Part shown: positions 9,293 through 17,911 of the stretch, one piece after another
Numbering within the stretch: the stretch's first letter is position 1
Layout: each line of letters begins with the position of its first letter
Origin: Primorskyibacter flagellatus
GTDB taxonomy: Bacteria > Pseudomonadota > Alphaproteobacteria > Rhodobacterales > Rhodobacteraceae
Direction of reading: 5' to 3'
DNA length: 64,000 nt
Assembly: GCF_014638275.1 (NCBI RefSeq)
Contig: NZ_BMFJ01000001.1
Location: forward strand, 1,724,338 to 1,788,337
Made by a program: the position numbers and the translations under genes
Notes under the pieces: generated by a model
Databases searched by the model: none
Seen by the model: only the letters and a program-made list of their open reading frames with translations
What the model was told of the DNA's origin: nothing

Positions 9293-9395
9293 GGCCTGTC
9301 AGAGAATGTCAGAAAAAGTGGGAACTACGCCATTTTGGCGGAAAGCTGACCATGCCAGATTGCACCCGTCAAGTCAGTTCACCAAAGGCGTATCC

Positions 9396-10079
9396 ATGTC
9401 TCAGAAAAAGCAGATCGGGCTGCTCGTCTTCCCGAACATCACGCAGCTGGACATGACCGGCCCGCTTCAGGTCTTCGGCAGCGTGGCCGATGCGGATGTC
9501 CATCTTATCTGGAAAACACTCGACCCGGTGCCAAGCGATACGCCCCTGATGATCGCGCCGACCGTCACGCTGGACGACTGCCCGCAGCTCGACCTGATCT
9601 GCGTGCCCGGCGGGCTTGGAACGGACGCGCTGATGGAGGACCCGGAGGTTCTGGACTTTCTCCGGCGGCAGGCCGAAGGTGCGGGATATGTCACTTCCGT
9701 CTGCACCGGCGCGCTGGTTCTCGGGGCGGCGGGGCTGCTCAAGGGCTATCGGGCGACGACACATTGGAATGCACTCTCCACCCTCCCCCTGCTTGGCGCC
9801 GAAGTTGTCAAGGAACGCGTGGTCGTGGACCGCAACCGGATCACCGGCGGCGGCGTCACGGCGGGCATCGACCTTGGCCTGATGGTCGTGGCCGAGATGT
9901 TCGGCAAACCGGTGGCGGAGTTCGTGCAGCTTCGGCTGGAATACAATCCGCAGCCCCCGTTCAATGCCGGATCGCCCGACACGGCCCCGGCAGAGGTGCT
10001 GGCCTCCACGCAGGCGAGAATGGCCGCGCCGCAGAAGAAGCGGATCGAGATCGCCGAAAGGATCGCACCGAACCTCTGA
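9396..10079 (+). CDS. DJ-1/PfpI family protein (isonitrile hydratase-like)
   Basis: 227-residue single-domain DJ-1/PfpI protein. YVTSVCTGALVLGAAGLL around residue 100 carries the nucleophile-elbow Cys, and ATTHWNAL and GGGVTAGIDLGL are shared with isonitrile hydratase InhA and with the sensor domain of the divergent GlxA-like regulator. Start chosen at 9396 because the family N-terminus begins there (KKQIGLLVFPNITQLDM); the frame is open far upstream only as an antisense shadow. It is followed by the FAD oxidoreductase after ten bases. The true substrate is unknown. Confidence 0.85.
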   Translation: MSQKKQIGLLVFPNITQLDMTGPLQVFGSVADADVHLIWKTLDPVPSDTPLMIAPTVTLDDCPQLDLICVPGGLGTDALMEDPEVLDFLRRQAEGAGYVTSVCTGALVLGAAGLLKGYRATTHWNALSTLPLLGAEVVKERVVVDRNRITGGGVTAGIDLGLMVVAEMFGKPVAEFVQLRLEYNPQPPFNAGSPDTAPAEVLASTQARMAAPQKKRIEIAERIAPNL

Positions 10080-10089
10080 TGCGGTCCGC

Positions 10090-11301
10090 ATGACGACAAT
10101 TGCCATTCTCGGGGCCGGCATGGTCGGCACGACAACGGCCCTCGCGCTGCAGGCGCGGGGGCATGACTGCGTTCTGATCGACCGCAAGCCGCCGGGACGC
10201 GAGACAAGCTACGGCAACGCAGGGATCCTCCAGGCAGAGGCAATGCTGCCCTATGCGCTGCCGTATCGTCCGTTCGACCTGTTGCGCATGGCGCTTGGCC
10301 ACCGCAACGCAGTGCGGCTGAACTGGCGCGGTCTGGGAGGCCAATTGCCTGGCCTGTTGCGCTATCTACATGCGTCCCTGCCCGCCAACATGGCCCGTAT
10401 CGGTCCGCTCTGGCGCGAGATGATCGCGGAAGCGATGGCAGGTCATGACCTGCTGGCTCGGGACGCCGGCGCCGAGGGCCTGATCCGGGCAACGGGCTAT
10501 TGGGAGGTTTTCGCAACCCCTGCCACCTTCGCCGAAGGTGTTGCTCGGGCCAAGGCGCTGCGGGACGAATACGGCGTCGCGTCCGAAATCCTCGACCCCG
10601 CCGGTTTTGCCCGGGCCGAACCGGCGGTGACCGGGGAAACCGCCGGTGCCGTGCTCTGGGCCGGGCCGCGCAGCTGCTCCGATCCGGGCGGGCTTGTGGC
10701 GGCCTATGCCAGGATGTTCCAAGACAGGGGCGGACGGCTGGTCCAGGCCGACGCCGACGATCTTTCGCCTGACGGGTCCGGATGGCGGGTTGCCAGAGAG
10801 CGCGCGGAACGGGTGGTGCTGTCGCTTGGCCCCTGGTCGCCGGGTGTCCTCGCCAGCTTCGGCTACCGGGTGCCGATGGTGCGCAAGCAGGGATACCACC
10901 GGCATTTCAGGGCCGCCGCGATGCCAACCCGCCCGGTCATGCTGTCGCACCAGTCCGCGGTGCTTTCACCGATGAGCGCGGGCCTGCGCATTGCCACGGC
11001 GGTGGAACTGCCCGGTCGCCCGTTGCCCGATCATCGCCAGTTGCGCCGGGCGGAGGCCGCGGCCAGACGCCTGATGGACATAGGCGCGCCGGTCGAGGAA
11101 ACACCCTGGACCGGCACCCGCCCCTGCCTTCCGGGGATGCTGCCGCTGGTCATGCAGGCCCCGCGTCACCGCGGTCTCTGGCTGAACTTCGGGCACGGGC
11201 ATCAGGGCTTCACCCTCGGCCCGGCTACTGCCGACCGCCTGGCGCGTGCGATGGAGGGCGACACCGCGGCGATTGCCGGACTGGACCGGGGGCTCTGGTA
11301 A
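10090..11301 (+). CDS. FAD-dependent oxidoreductase, D-amino acid dehydrogenase (DadA-like)
   Basis: DAO-superfamily flavoenzyme of 403 aa that would oxidise a (D-)amino acid or secondary amine to an imine and then a 2-oxo acid. The N-terminus has the FAD Rossmann motif ILGAGMVGTTTALALQARG ending in an acidic-containing IDRK. The C-terminus has the second FAD contact, NFGHGHQGFTLGPATA. RETSYGNAGIL matches DadA-type enzymes (SxxNAGxL). Start at 10090 puts the GxGxxG motif at the usual position near residue 7. It sits downstream of the DJ-1 gene and converges on the CobW/deacylase pair. Confidence 0.85.
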   Translation: MTTIAILGAGMVGTTTALALQARGHDCVLIDRKPPGRETSYGNAGILQAEAMLPYALPYRPFDLLRMALGHRNAVRLNWRGLGGQLPGLLRYLHASLPANMARIGPLWREMIAEAMAGHDLLARDAGAEGLIRATGYWEVFATPATFAEGVARAKALRDEYGVASEILDPAGFARAEPAVTGETAGAVLWAGPRSCSDPGGLVAAYARMFQDRGGRLVQADADDLSPDGSGWRVARERAERVVLSLGPWSPGVLASFGYRVPMVRKQGYHRHFRAAAMPTRPVMLSHQSAVLSPMSAGLRIATAVELPGRPLPDHRQLRRAEAAARRLMDIGAPVEETPWTGTRPCLPGMLPLVMQAPRHRGLWLNFGHGHQGFTLGPATADRLARAMEGDTAAIAGLDRGLW

Positions 11302-11305
11302 CGAG

Positions 11306-12250
11306 TCAGCCCTCGCTCAGCCCGGCAAGCAGTCGGCGGGCCGCGTCGGGGTCGAAGACGTCGCGCTCTCCGATCAGGATCAGGGCGCAGCCGTCCTTTT
11401 GCAGGGCGGCGGGCATCACGCTGGCGCGGCGACCGACCATCTGGAACAGCAGATGCCGGGTGGAGGCGCCGGTCACGGTCAGGAACCCCTTGGCGCGCAG
11501 CAGAGAGGGGGCGAGGCTCTGGATAGCTGCCTGAAAGGCCCGCATGTCGATGGCACCTGCGCAGCTCCATTCCAGCGAAGCAAAGCGCCTGTCCGCCGGA
11601 GTGGTGCCGATACTGGCAACGGGCCGAGTCCGGACCGCGCCGACAAGTTCGGCGATCTCGACCACATCGCCTGCGGTTCCGAAGACGGGCCGTCTGGCGA
11701 CTGTGGCCAGCCGCGTGGCAAGTGCGTTGACCCGGTTCGCCTGCGCCGGGACCTTGGACAATTGGATCATGTCGCTGCCGCGCAGTTGCGCCAGCCACAG
11801 CGGATCGCTCCAGCGGGTTTCGCCGTCCTGGAGGTCCTCGGCGTCGGCAATGCAGACCACAGCGTCGAGCGAGGCCACCCGCGCGACCACAGGGTCCATC
11901 AGGGCCTGAACGATACCGCCGGGATCGGCGACACCGCTGGCTTCAATGACGATGAGATCGGGCGGACGACCATCCAGGACATTGCGAAGGGTGCGCAGCA
12001 GATCGCCCTGAAGCGAACAGCAGATGCAGCCGTTCTTCAGGCCGATGACCTCCTCCGTCGCATTGCTCAGCAGGGCGGCGTCGATGTTGATGCTGCCGAA
12101 ATCGTTGACGACCGCCGCGATCCTCTGCCCGTCCGCGCGAAGGAGCATGTCGTTGATGAATGTCGTCTTGCCGGCGCCGAGGAACCCGGTGACGACCACG
12201 ACCGGGACGCTTATCGCGCCCGCCTCCGCAGGGGTCACCGCGGCGGGCAT
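11306..12250 (-). CDS. CobW/G3E family GTPase, putative zinc metallochaperone
   Basis: GTP-binding protein of the G3E (CobW/YeiR/ZNG) family, 314 aa. Walker A is VTGFLGAGKTT, the metal-binding CXCC motif is GCICCSL near residue 75, and Walker B IEASGVADP follows. A CobW C-terminal domain covers about 215-305. Family members use GTP hydrolysis to load metal ions into client enzymes. Its start overlaps the end of the N-acyl-D-amino-acid deacylase gene by 16 bases, so a metal-insertion role for that binuclear hydrolase is a reasonable inference. Confidence 0.88.
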   Translation of the reverse strand: MPAAVTPAEAGAISVPVVVVTGFLGAGKTTFINDMLLRADGQRIAAVVNDFGSINIDAALLSNATEEVIGLKNGCICCSLQGDLLRTLRNVLDGRPPDLIVIEASGVADPGGIVQALMDPVVARVASLDAVVCIADAEDLQDGETRWSDPLWLAQLRGSDMIQLSKVPAQANRVNALATRLATVARRPVFGTAGDVVEIAELVGAVRTRPVASIGTTPADRRFASLEWSCAGAIDMRAFQAAIQSLAPSLLRAKGFLTVTGASTRHLLFQMVGRRASVMPAALQKDGCALILIGERDVFDPDAARRLLAGLSEG

Positions 12251-13728
12251 CGCACGGGCCGTCCGGGTGCCGCCCCGGTGTCGAGCAGGCCGTCACGAAT
12301 GACCGGGACGCCGCCAACGAACAGGTGCCGCACCCCCTCGGAGGCGCGGTTCATCGCGGAAAAGGTGGCGCGGTCGGTGAGGGTTTCGGGGTCGAACACC
12401 ACGATGTCCGCGTCGAACCCTTCACGCAGCCGCGCCTTGCGGGCGATCTGGGGAACGCTGTCGCCGATCACGCGGGCCGGGTAGATGGTGCATTTCGCCA
12501 GCGCCTCGCCCAACGGGATGACCGGGCGGTCCAGCGCATAATCGCGCAGAAACTTCGCGAAAGTCCCGGAGGAGCGCGGGTGCGCCGAAACATCTTCCGG
12601 AAGCGGCCAGTCCATGCCCTGGTAGATGGAACCGTCCGGCCGCACCCAGGGCATCGCATCCGACGCGATGGACCCGCCGGGATAGGTCACGGACTGATCC
12701 AGCATCCTGCGATGATCCGTGTTCACCTCCACATCCAGGTAGTGCCACATGACAAGGTCCGTCGGGGCTTCGTTCGCGGCACGCAGAAGGTCGGGCCGGT
12801 CGGCAAAACGATGCCGGTTCTTCACCAGTTCGATGGAATTGTAACCGGTGCCCGTACGTTCCGGGAATGCCGGATCGGCAAAGAAACCCGCCGCGACGAC
12901 AGTCGATCCGGAGCCGTAAGGATAGGCCTCCGTTGTGACCTTCAGGCCCTGCGCCTGCGCCTTGGCAATCACCTCCACCGCGCGGTCGATGTCCTGAAGG
13001 CTGGTGGAGTTCAGGTGGCAGATGTGCATGTGCGCGCCCGTGGCCCCGGCCAGGCCAATCAGCCGGATATAGCTGTCGACAGAGGAGTTGGGATCGACAT
13101 TCGCCATATAGGCGAGGTGGGTATAGGTCGGGCGGTCGAATTCGGCGGCGAGATCGCAGATCAGCGACAGTTCCTTCATGCCAGCGCCGGTAAGGTAGCC
13201 GTTCGGCATTCCGATGCCGATCCCGCCCTCCTCCAGCCCCTGACGGGTCGCCGCGACGATTTCGGCGGTCTGTTCGGGAGAGGCAGTGTCCGTACTCCAC
13301 CGGTTGTCGTTGGAACTGCCCATGTGGCTGAGCGCATTGCGCGTGCCATCCGGAGAGAAGCCGCCGAACACGGCCCGCCGGGCAAAGGCCCAGGCTGCCG
13401 CCGCACCGTAATTGAGCACCCGCGCCTCGCCCGCCTGAGCCTCGTACCATTCGGCGACGGGCAGCACGCCGATCTCAAGTTCGAGCGTCGTTGTCACACC
13501 GTCGAAAGCCTGCATCCGGTCGGCGGCCACGGACTGGCCATGTGCGTGCAGGTCGATGAAGCCCGGTGCAACAACCAATCCCGACGCATCGATTTCCGTG
13601 GCGGCCGGACCAAGCCCGGTTCCGATGGCGGCGATGGTGTCCCCGGCGATGGCGATGTCGCAGACGCGGTCAAAGCCGGTTTCGGGGTCGATCACCCGGC
13701 CGTTCCGGATCAGCAGGTCATGGGTCAT
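12235..13728 (-). CDS. N-acyl-D-amino-acid deacylase family amidohydrolase
   Basis: TIM-barrel metallohydrolase (497 aa) of the amidohydrolase superfamily, D-aminoacylase branch. FIDLHAHG gives the first metal-ligand histidines. The acidic TTLELEIG stands where classical D-aminoacylase has a bridging Cys, as in the glutamate-bridged subgroup. HICHLNS and the earlier YTHLAYMA supply further histidines, and SDAMPWV carries the catalytic Asp. The expected reaction is hydrolysis of N-acyl-D-amino acids to D-amino acid plus carboxylate. It is transcribed together with the CobW-type chaperone. The exact acyl and amino acid are not predictable. Confidence 0.85.
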   Translation of the reverse strand: MTHDLLIRNGRVIDPETGFDRVCDIAIAGDTIAAIGTGLGPAATEIDASGLVVAPGFIDLHAHGQSVAADRMQAFDGVTTTLELEIGVLPVAEWYEAQAGEARVLNYGAAAAWAFARRAVFGGFSPDGTRNALSHMGSSNDNRWSTDTASPEQTAEIVAATRQGLEEGGIGIGMPNGYLTGAGMKELSLICDLAAEFDRPTYTHLAYMANVDPNSSVDSYIRLIGLAGATGAHMHICHLNSTSLQDIDRAVEVIAKAQAQGLKVTTEAYPYGSGSTVVAAGFFADPAFPERTGTGYNSIELVKNRHRFADRPDLLRAANEAPTDLVMWHYLDVEVNTDHRRMLDQSVTYPGGSIASDAMPWVRPDGSIYQGMDWPLPEDVSAHPRSSGTFAKFLRDYALDRPVIPLGEALAKCTIYPARVIGDSVPQIARKARLREGFDADIVVFDPETLTDRATFSAMNRASEGVRHLFVGGVPVIRDGLLDTGAAPGRPVRCPPR

Positions 13729-13911
13729 TGTCGGGGCTCCGGTCAGGGTCTTCGGGGTCGGTCGCGCAGCGTACGGTGACGCGGGTCACAGGCGACCGCC
13801 GCAACCATGGTGGATCGCGCCGGAAAGGCCAAGCGGGGCAGCGGCAACTCTCGGGTCAAGGCGGGATTGCAGGGGGTTACGCTTTTCGGGAGTGCGACCA
13901 ACGAAGAACGT

Positions 13912-13926
13912 GTTCCCCAATTGTTC
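13912..13926. promoter_or_regulatory. LexA (SOS) box, GTTC-N7-GTTC
   Basis: GTTC CCCAATT GTTC matches the alphaproteobacterial LexA consensus exactly. It lies 48 bases upstream of the helicase start, a position suited to promoter blocking. Confidence 0.75.
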
Positions 13927-13974
13927 CGGATCGGTTAACCTGTGCCCTCACCCAGTCACAAGGGAACCGGGACC

Positions 13975-16014
13975 ATGCAGGCGACCTATCTCGACAAGCT
14001 CAACCCCGACCAGCGCGCCGCCGTGGTGCATGGCGTGGGCGGCGCGGACATACCGCCGCCTCTTCTGGTGATCGCGGGGGCCGGGTCGGGAAAGACCAGC
14101 ACGCTGGCGCATCGGGTGGCACATCTGCTGGTGAACGGGGCCGATCCACGGCGCATCCTGCTGATGACCTTCTCGCGCCGTGCCGCGACGGAACTGACGC
14201 GGCGGGTCGAACGGATCACCACGCAGGCCATGGGCACGGGCTACGCGGCAGAGGCGCTGACCTGGGCCGGGACCTTCCACGCCATCGGAGCGCGACTGCT
14301 GCGAGAGCACGCGGCGGGCATCGGACTGAGCCCGGACTTCACCATCCACGACCGGGAAGACAGCGCCGACCTGATGAACCTCTGCCGTCATGGGCTGGGA
14401 TTTTCAAAGACGGAACAGCGTTTTCCGGCCAAGGGCACCTGTCTTGCGATCTATTCCCGCGTCGTGAATGCGGAGGAGCCGCTGGCCGAGGCGCTGAAGG
14501 CGCATTTTCCCTGGTGCCAGAGCTGGGAGGCGGAGCTCAAACAGTTGTTCGGGGCCTATGTCCGCGCCAAGCGGGACCAGAACGTGCTGGACTATGACGA
14601 TCTGCTGCTGGCCTGGGCGCAGGTGATGTCGGATGCCGATTTCGCGGCGCATATCGGGGGCCAGTGGGATCATGTGTTGATAGACGAATACCAGGACACC
14701 AACCGGCTGCAGGCGCGGATCCTGCGGGCGATGAAGCCGGACGGGCGCGGGCTTACGGTGGTCGGGGATGATGCGCAGTCGATCTACGCCTTCCGGGCGG
14801 CGACGGTGCGCAATATCCTCGACTTTCCCGACAGTTACGCGCCCGCGGCGGATGTTTTTACGCTGGACCGGAACTACCGCTCCACCCGGCCGATCCTGAC
14901 GGCCGCCAACGCGGTGATCGGGGCGGCGCGGGAGAGGTTCACAAAGGACCTCTGGACAGAGCGGGAGTCGGCCGAGAAACCGCGCATCGTCACGCTGGCG
15001 ACGGAAGCCGATCAGGCGCGTTACATCGTGGACCGGGTGCTTGAGGACCGCGAGGCCGGCACCGCGCTCAGGGACCAGGCCGTGCTGTTCCGCACCGCCA
15101 GCCATTCCGGCCAGCTGGAGGTGGAACTGACCCGGCGCAACGTGCCCTTCGTAAAATTCGGCGGGCTGAAGTTCCTCGACTCCGCGCATGTGAAGGACCT
15201 GCTGGCGATGCTGCGCTTTGCCCAGAACCCGCGTGACCGCGTGGCGGGGTTCCGGGTGCTGCACCTGCTGCCGGGCGTGGGGCCGGTGGCAGCGGGCCGG
15301 ATCCTCGACGCGCTGGACCTGTCGCCGCAGCCCGCTCTGGCGCTTGAGGCGGTGGCGCCTCCGGCGCGGGCCGCCGCCGACTGGCCGGGATTCGTTGCCG
15401 CCATGACCTCGGGCGCGGGCTGGCCGGAAGAGATCAGCATGATCCGAGCCTGGTACGACCCGCAACTTGACCGGATCCACGAGGATGCGGAGGCGCGGCG
15501 GGCGGACCTGCTCCAGCTGGAACAGATCGCGGCGGGCTATCCGTCGCGCGAAAAGTTCCTGACGGAGCTGACGCTCGACCCGCCGGATGCCACCAGCGAC
15601 CGGTCGGGCGTGCCGCTGAAGGACGAGGATTATCTGATCCTGTCGACCATACATTCCGCCAAGGGGCAGGAGTGGAAATCGGTTTATCTGCTGAATGCGG
15701 TGGACGGCTGCATCCCCTCGGACCTCGGCACCGGTTCGACGGAGGAGATCGAGGAGGAGCGCCGCCTGCTCTACGTCGCCATGACCCGCGCGAAGGACCG
15801 GCTGACGCTTGGCGTGCCGCTCAGGTTCTACGTGACGCAGCAGACGCGGAACGGCGACCGCCACGTCTATGCGATGCGCACCCGGTTCATTCCGAAAGAG
15901 ATGCTCGGGCATTTCGAGACGACAAGCTGGTCGCCGCCGCAGCCGGCCGGAACAAGACCGGCGCCGGTGCACCGGATCGATGTGGGTGCGCAGATGCTGT
16001 CGATGTGGGACTAG
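13975..16014 (+). CDS. UvrD/Rep-family ATP-dependent DNA helicase
   Basis: Superfamily 1A 3'-5' helicase of 679 aa. Motifs in order: Q-motif LNPDQRAAV (9-17), Walker A AGAGSGKTS (34-42), TFSRRAATEL (Ia), Walker B LIDEYQDT, motif III GDDAQSIYAFRAA, motif V STIHSAKGQEW and motif VI LLYVAMTRAKDRL. ATG 13975 is preferred over the in-frame GTG at 13942 because AGGGAACCGGG lies just before it and homology starts there. It is shorter than UvrD (about 720 aa), so it is probably a second UvrD-like protein. The LexA box upstream implies induction on DNA damage. Its stop interlocks with the cysG-like stop on the other strand. Confidence 0.9.
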   Translation: MQATYLDKLNPDQRAAVVHGVGGADIPPPLLVIAGAGSGKTSTLAHRVAHLLVNGADPRRILLMTFSRRAATELTRRVERITTQAMGTGYAAEALTWAGTFHAIGARLLREHAAGIGLSPDFTIHDREDSADLMNLCRHGLGFSKTEQRFPAKGTCLAIYSRVVNAEEPLAEALKAHFPWCQSWEAELKQLFGAYVRAKRDQNVLDYDDLLLAWAQVMSDADFAAHIGGQWDHVLIDEYQDTNRLQARILRAMKPDGRGLTVVGDDAQSIYAFRAATVRNILDFPDSYAPAADVFTLDRNYRSTRPILTAANAVIGAARERFTKDLWTERESAEKPRIVTLATEADQARYIVDRVLEDREAGTALRDQAVLFRTASHSGQLEVELTRRNVPFVKFGGLKFLDSAHVKDLLAMLRFAQNPRDRVAGFRVLHLLPGVGPVAAGRILDALDLSPQPALALEAVAPPARAAADWPGFVAAMTSGAGWPEEISMIRAWYDPQLDRIHEDAEARRADLLQLEQIAAGYPSREKFLTELTLDPPDATSDRSGVPLKDEDYLILSTIHSAKGQEWKSVYLLNAVDGCIPSDLGTGSTEEIEEERRLLYVAMTRAKDRLTLGVPLRFYVTQQTRNGDRHVYAMRTRFIPKEMLGHFETTSWSPPQPAGTRPAPVHRIDVGAQMLSMWD

Positions 16015-17033
16015 AGGGTCGCCGCGCAGGGGCTTGCGGATTCGGACCCCGGCGACGCGGACAGGGGCATGGGCACATGTTCGACCATGACGCCCGACAC
16101 CTCCTCCGGCAGCGCCGCGCCGGGGCCCGCACGCAGCCAGACCACCTGCCTGTCCGTGCCCGCTTCGGCCGCGATGGCGGCAAGGCGGCGTTCGGCGGGC
16201 CAGACGCCGGAGCCATCACCGGAAGGCGCGGTCAGGCGGTGCGCATCACGGCGGGCGAGTTCCAGCACCTCAGCTGACAGGCCCGCGTCGGTGACGATCA
16301 GGTCAGCCTCCTGCAGGCGGCGGACGGCGCGCAGGGTCAACAGGTCGGCCCCGCCCTCGGGAACGTCGATAACCGACAGGCGGCCGGGGGCGGTGTCACC
16401 GGGCACCCTGCCCTCCTGCACGGCCTGCTTGATCGCGGCGCTTGCGGCGCGTTCCCCGCCCCGGTCCCATGCGGCGCGGGGCGCGCCCCTGAAGACCCAG
16501 GACCAGAAGCGGCGGCGCTGATCCTGCGGGATCGACTGCGCGACGGCGGGACGGAGCCTGCCAGCCAGCGCCGCCAGCGCACCGAGCCGCGGGGCCAGCA
16601 TGGTTTCCAGCGCGACCTTGATCTCCCGCGTCAGGACGGGGGCGGTGCCTTCGCTGCCGATGGCGATCACCACCGGGTCGCGGTCGACAAGCGCCGGGGT
16701 CGTGATGTCACACATCTCGGGCCGGTCCACGACGTTGACCGGGCAGCGCACCGCGCGGGCCAGCGCCTGCGCCGAGGCGTCGAGCCCCGGGCAGCCTGTT
16801 CCGACAAAGGCCATGGCGGCGTTGTCGAAACAGGCGGCGGTGAGCGTGGTTTCGTGCCGCGCCAGCCCCTCCGCCACCAGCCCGGCGAGTTCGTCGTCGA
16901 GGTCGGGAGCGACAAGCACGATTTCCGCATCGGTCTTGAGCATCAGGCGGGCCTTCTGTGCCGCCGTCTCTCCGCCCCCGACGATGACGACGCGGCGGCC
17001 GGTGGTGCGGATGAACATCGGAAAGCTTTTCAT
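16011..17033 (-). CDS. cysG: Siroheme synthase CysG-like: dehydrogenase/ferrochelatase half with truncated methyltransferase half
   Basis: Residues about 1-205 are the precorrin-2 dehydrogenase / sirohydrochlorin ferrochelatase domain, with NAD-binding VVIVGGGETAAQKARLML and CDITTPALVDRDPVVIAIGSEG. This domain makes sirohaem for nitrite reductase. Residues about 215-320 resemble only the first third of the uroporphyrinogen-III methyltransferase domain (LLTLRAVRRLQEADLIVTD, EVLELARRDA). The SAM-binding GAGPGD loop is replaced by DVPEGGAD and the remaining two-thirds are missing, so the protein is 340 aa against about 460 for full CysG. Methylation must come from another enzyme. It is last in the nas operon, overlapping the YbiB-like gene. 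Confidence 0.85.
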   Translation of the reverse strand: MKSFPMFIRTTGRRVVIVGGGETAAQKARLMLKTDAEIVLVAPDLDDELAGLVAEGLARHETTLTAACFDNAAMAFVGTGCPGLDASAQALARAVRCPVNVVDRPEMCDITTPALVDRDPVVIAIGSEGTAPVLTREIKVALETMLAPRLGALAALAGRLRPAVAQSIPQDQRRRFWSWVFRGAPRAAWDRGGERAASAAIKQAVQEGRVPGDTAPGRLSVIDVPEGGADLLTLRAVRRLQEADLIVTDAGLSAEVLELARRDAHRLTAPSGDGSGVWPAERRLAAIAAEAGTDRQVVWLRAGPGAALPEEVSGVMVEHVPMPLSASPGSESASPCAATL

Positions 17034-17911
17034 TCGGCGGCTCCTGCCAGCGGCGGCTGCCCGAGAGTTTCAAAGGCCAGATCCGCGGTGCCCGCGACGA
17101 TGGCGGATTCGAAATCCCCGTCGGTCGCGTCTTCCTTCAGTCGGCGGGTTTCGTCACTCAGTGCGGGGAAAGCCTGCTGCCAAGGCTGACCATTGCGCAG
17201 GCCGAAGGCGGCGATGTCCTTGCCGGGGTGGCGTTCGAACTCTCCGCCGCCGCCTTTGATGACTGTCAGCGACCGCCAGCCAAGCAGTTGCGCCGCATCC
17301 GCCTGCAACAGCCGGTAGGAGGGATGAAACACCCCCTGAACGCTGGCAGTTGCACGTCCGGGGTTCAGCATTCTGCAGACCGTGTTGATGCAGGAGCGCA
17401 GGCCAAGCACCGCGCGCAGGCGCAGCAGGGCGTAAAGGGCGGGATGCGCGGTTTCCAACGCCATGTAGACAATGCCGTCGCGGGCGAGGACCTCGGTCGC
17501 CTGATCCGCTGTGTTCGCCATGGCGATACCGGCGGCGGGCAGTCCGGCGCGCACCGTGTCATCGCCGCCGTTCCAGCCGTGCAGCAGAACCGGGTGCCCC
17601 GCATCGGCCACCTGCCGGGCGGCGTTCAGGAACCAGGGCGCACCGCGCGTGCGGCCTGCGGCATAGCTGGGCCAGTCCAGCGCGACACCCGCGACTTCCG
17701 GCATCGCGGACTGGGCGGCGTGGGCGAAGCCGGCTATCTCTTCGGCAGTTTCGCCCTTCATGCGCATGAGCATCAGCAACGCGCCAACCGCCTGCGGGGC
17801 CGCGTCACCCGAGAGCATGAGGCGCATGGCGTCCTCCGCCTCCTCCTGCGTGAGGGAACGGGACCTGCCCGGGCCGCGCCCGAGCGTCCGGACATGGATA
17901 GCCAGAGTCAT
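17030..17911 (-). CDS. Anthranilate phosphoribosyltransferase-like protein (TrpD2/YbiB family)
   Basis: 293-residue member of the glycosyltransferase family 3 / TrpD2 group. The all-alpha N-terminal subdomain includes LTQEEAEDAMRLMLSGDA and QAVGALLMLMRMKGETAEEI, which match the TrpD-type fold. The central LLHGWNGGDDTVRAGL stands in place of the PRPP loop, and VIKGGGGEFERHPG follows near the end. E. coli YbiB binds nucleic acid and has no known TrpD activity. Relatives recur in alphaproteobacterial nitrate-assimilation clusters, as here between nasA and cysG with four-base overlaps on both sides. Its role in the operon is unknown. Confidence 0.75.
   Translation of the reverse strand: MTLAIHVRTLGRGPGRSRSLTQEEAEDAMRLMLSGDAAPQAVGALLMLMRMKGETAEEIAGFAHAAQSAMPEVAGVALDWPSYAAGRTRGAPWFLNAARQVADAGHPVLLHGWNGGDDTVRAGLPAAGIAMANTADQATEVLARDGIVYMALETAHPALYALLRLRAVLGLRSCINTVCRMLNPGRATASVQGVFHPSYRLLQADAAQLLGWRSLTVIKGGGGEFERHPGKDIAAFGLRNGQPWQQAFPALSDETRRLKEDATDGDFESAIVAGTADLAFETLGQPPLAGAAE

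Noticed and set aside
8757..9395. Upstream extension of the DJ-1 gene frame
   Set aside because: It is antisense to the GlxA-type regulator and shows no family similarity; homology starts at ATG 9396.
13942..13974. GTG start for the UvrD-like helicase
   Set aside because: It would add 11 residues unlike the family; ATG 13975 has a better ribosome site and the normal N-terminus.
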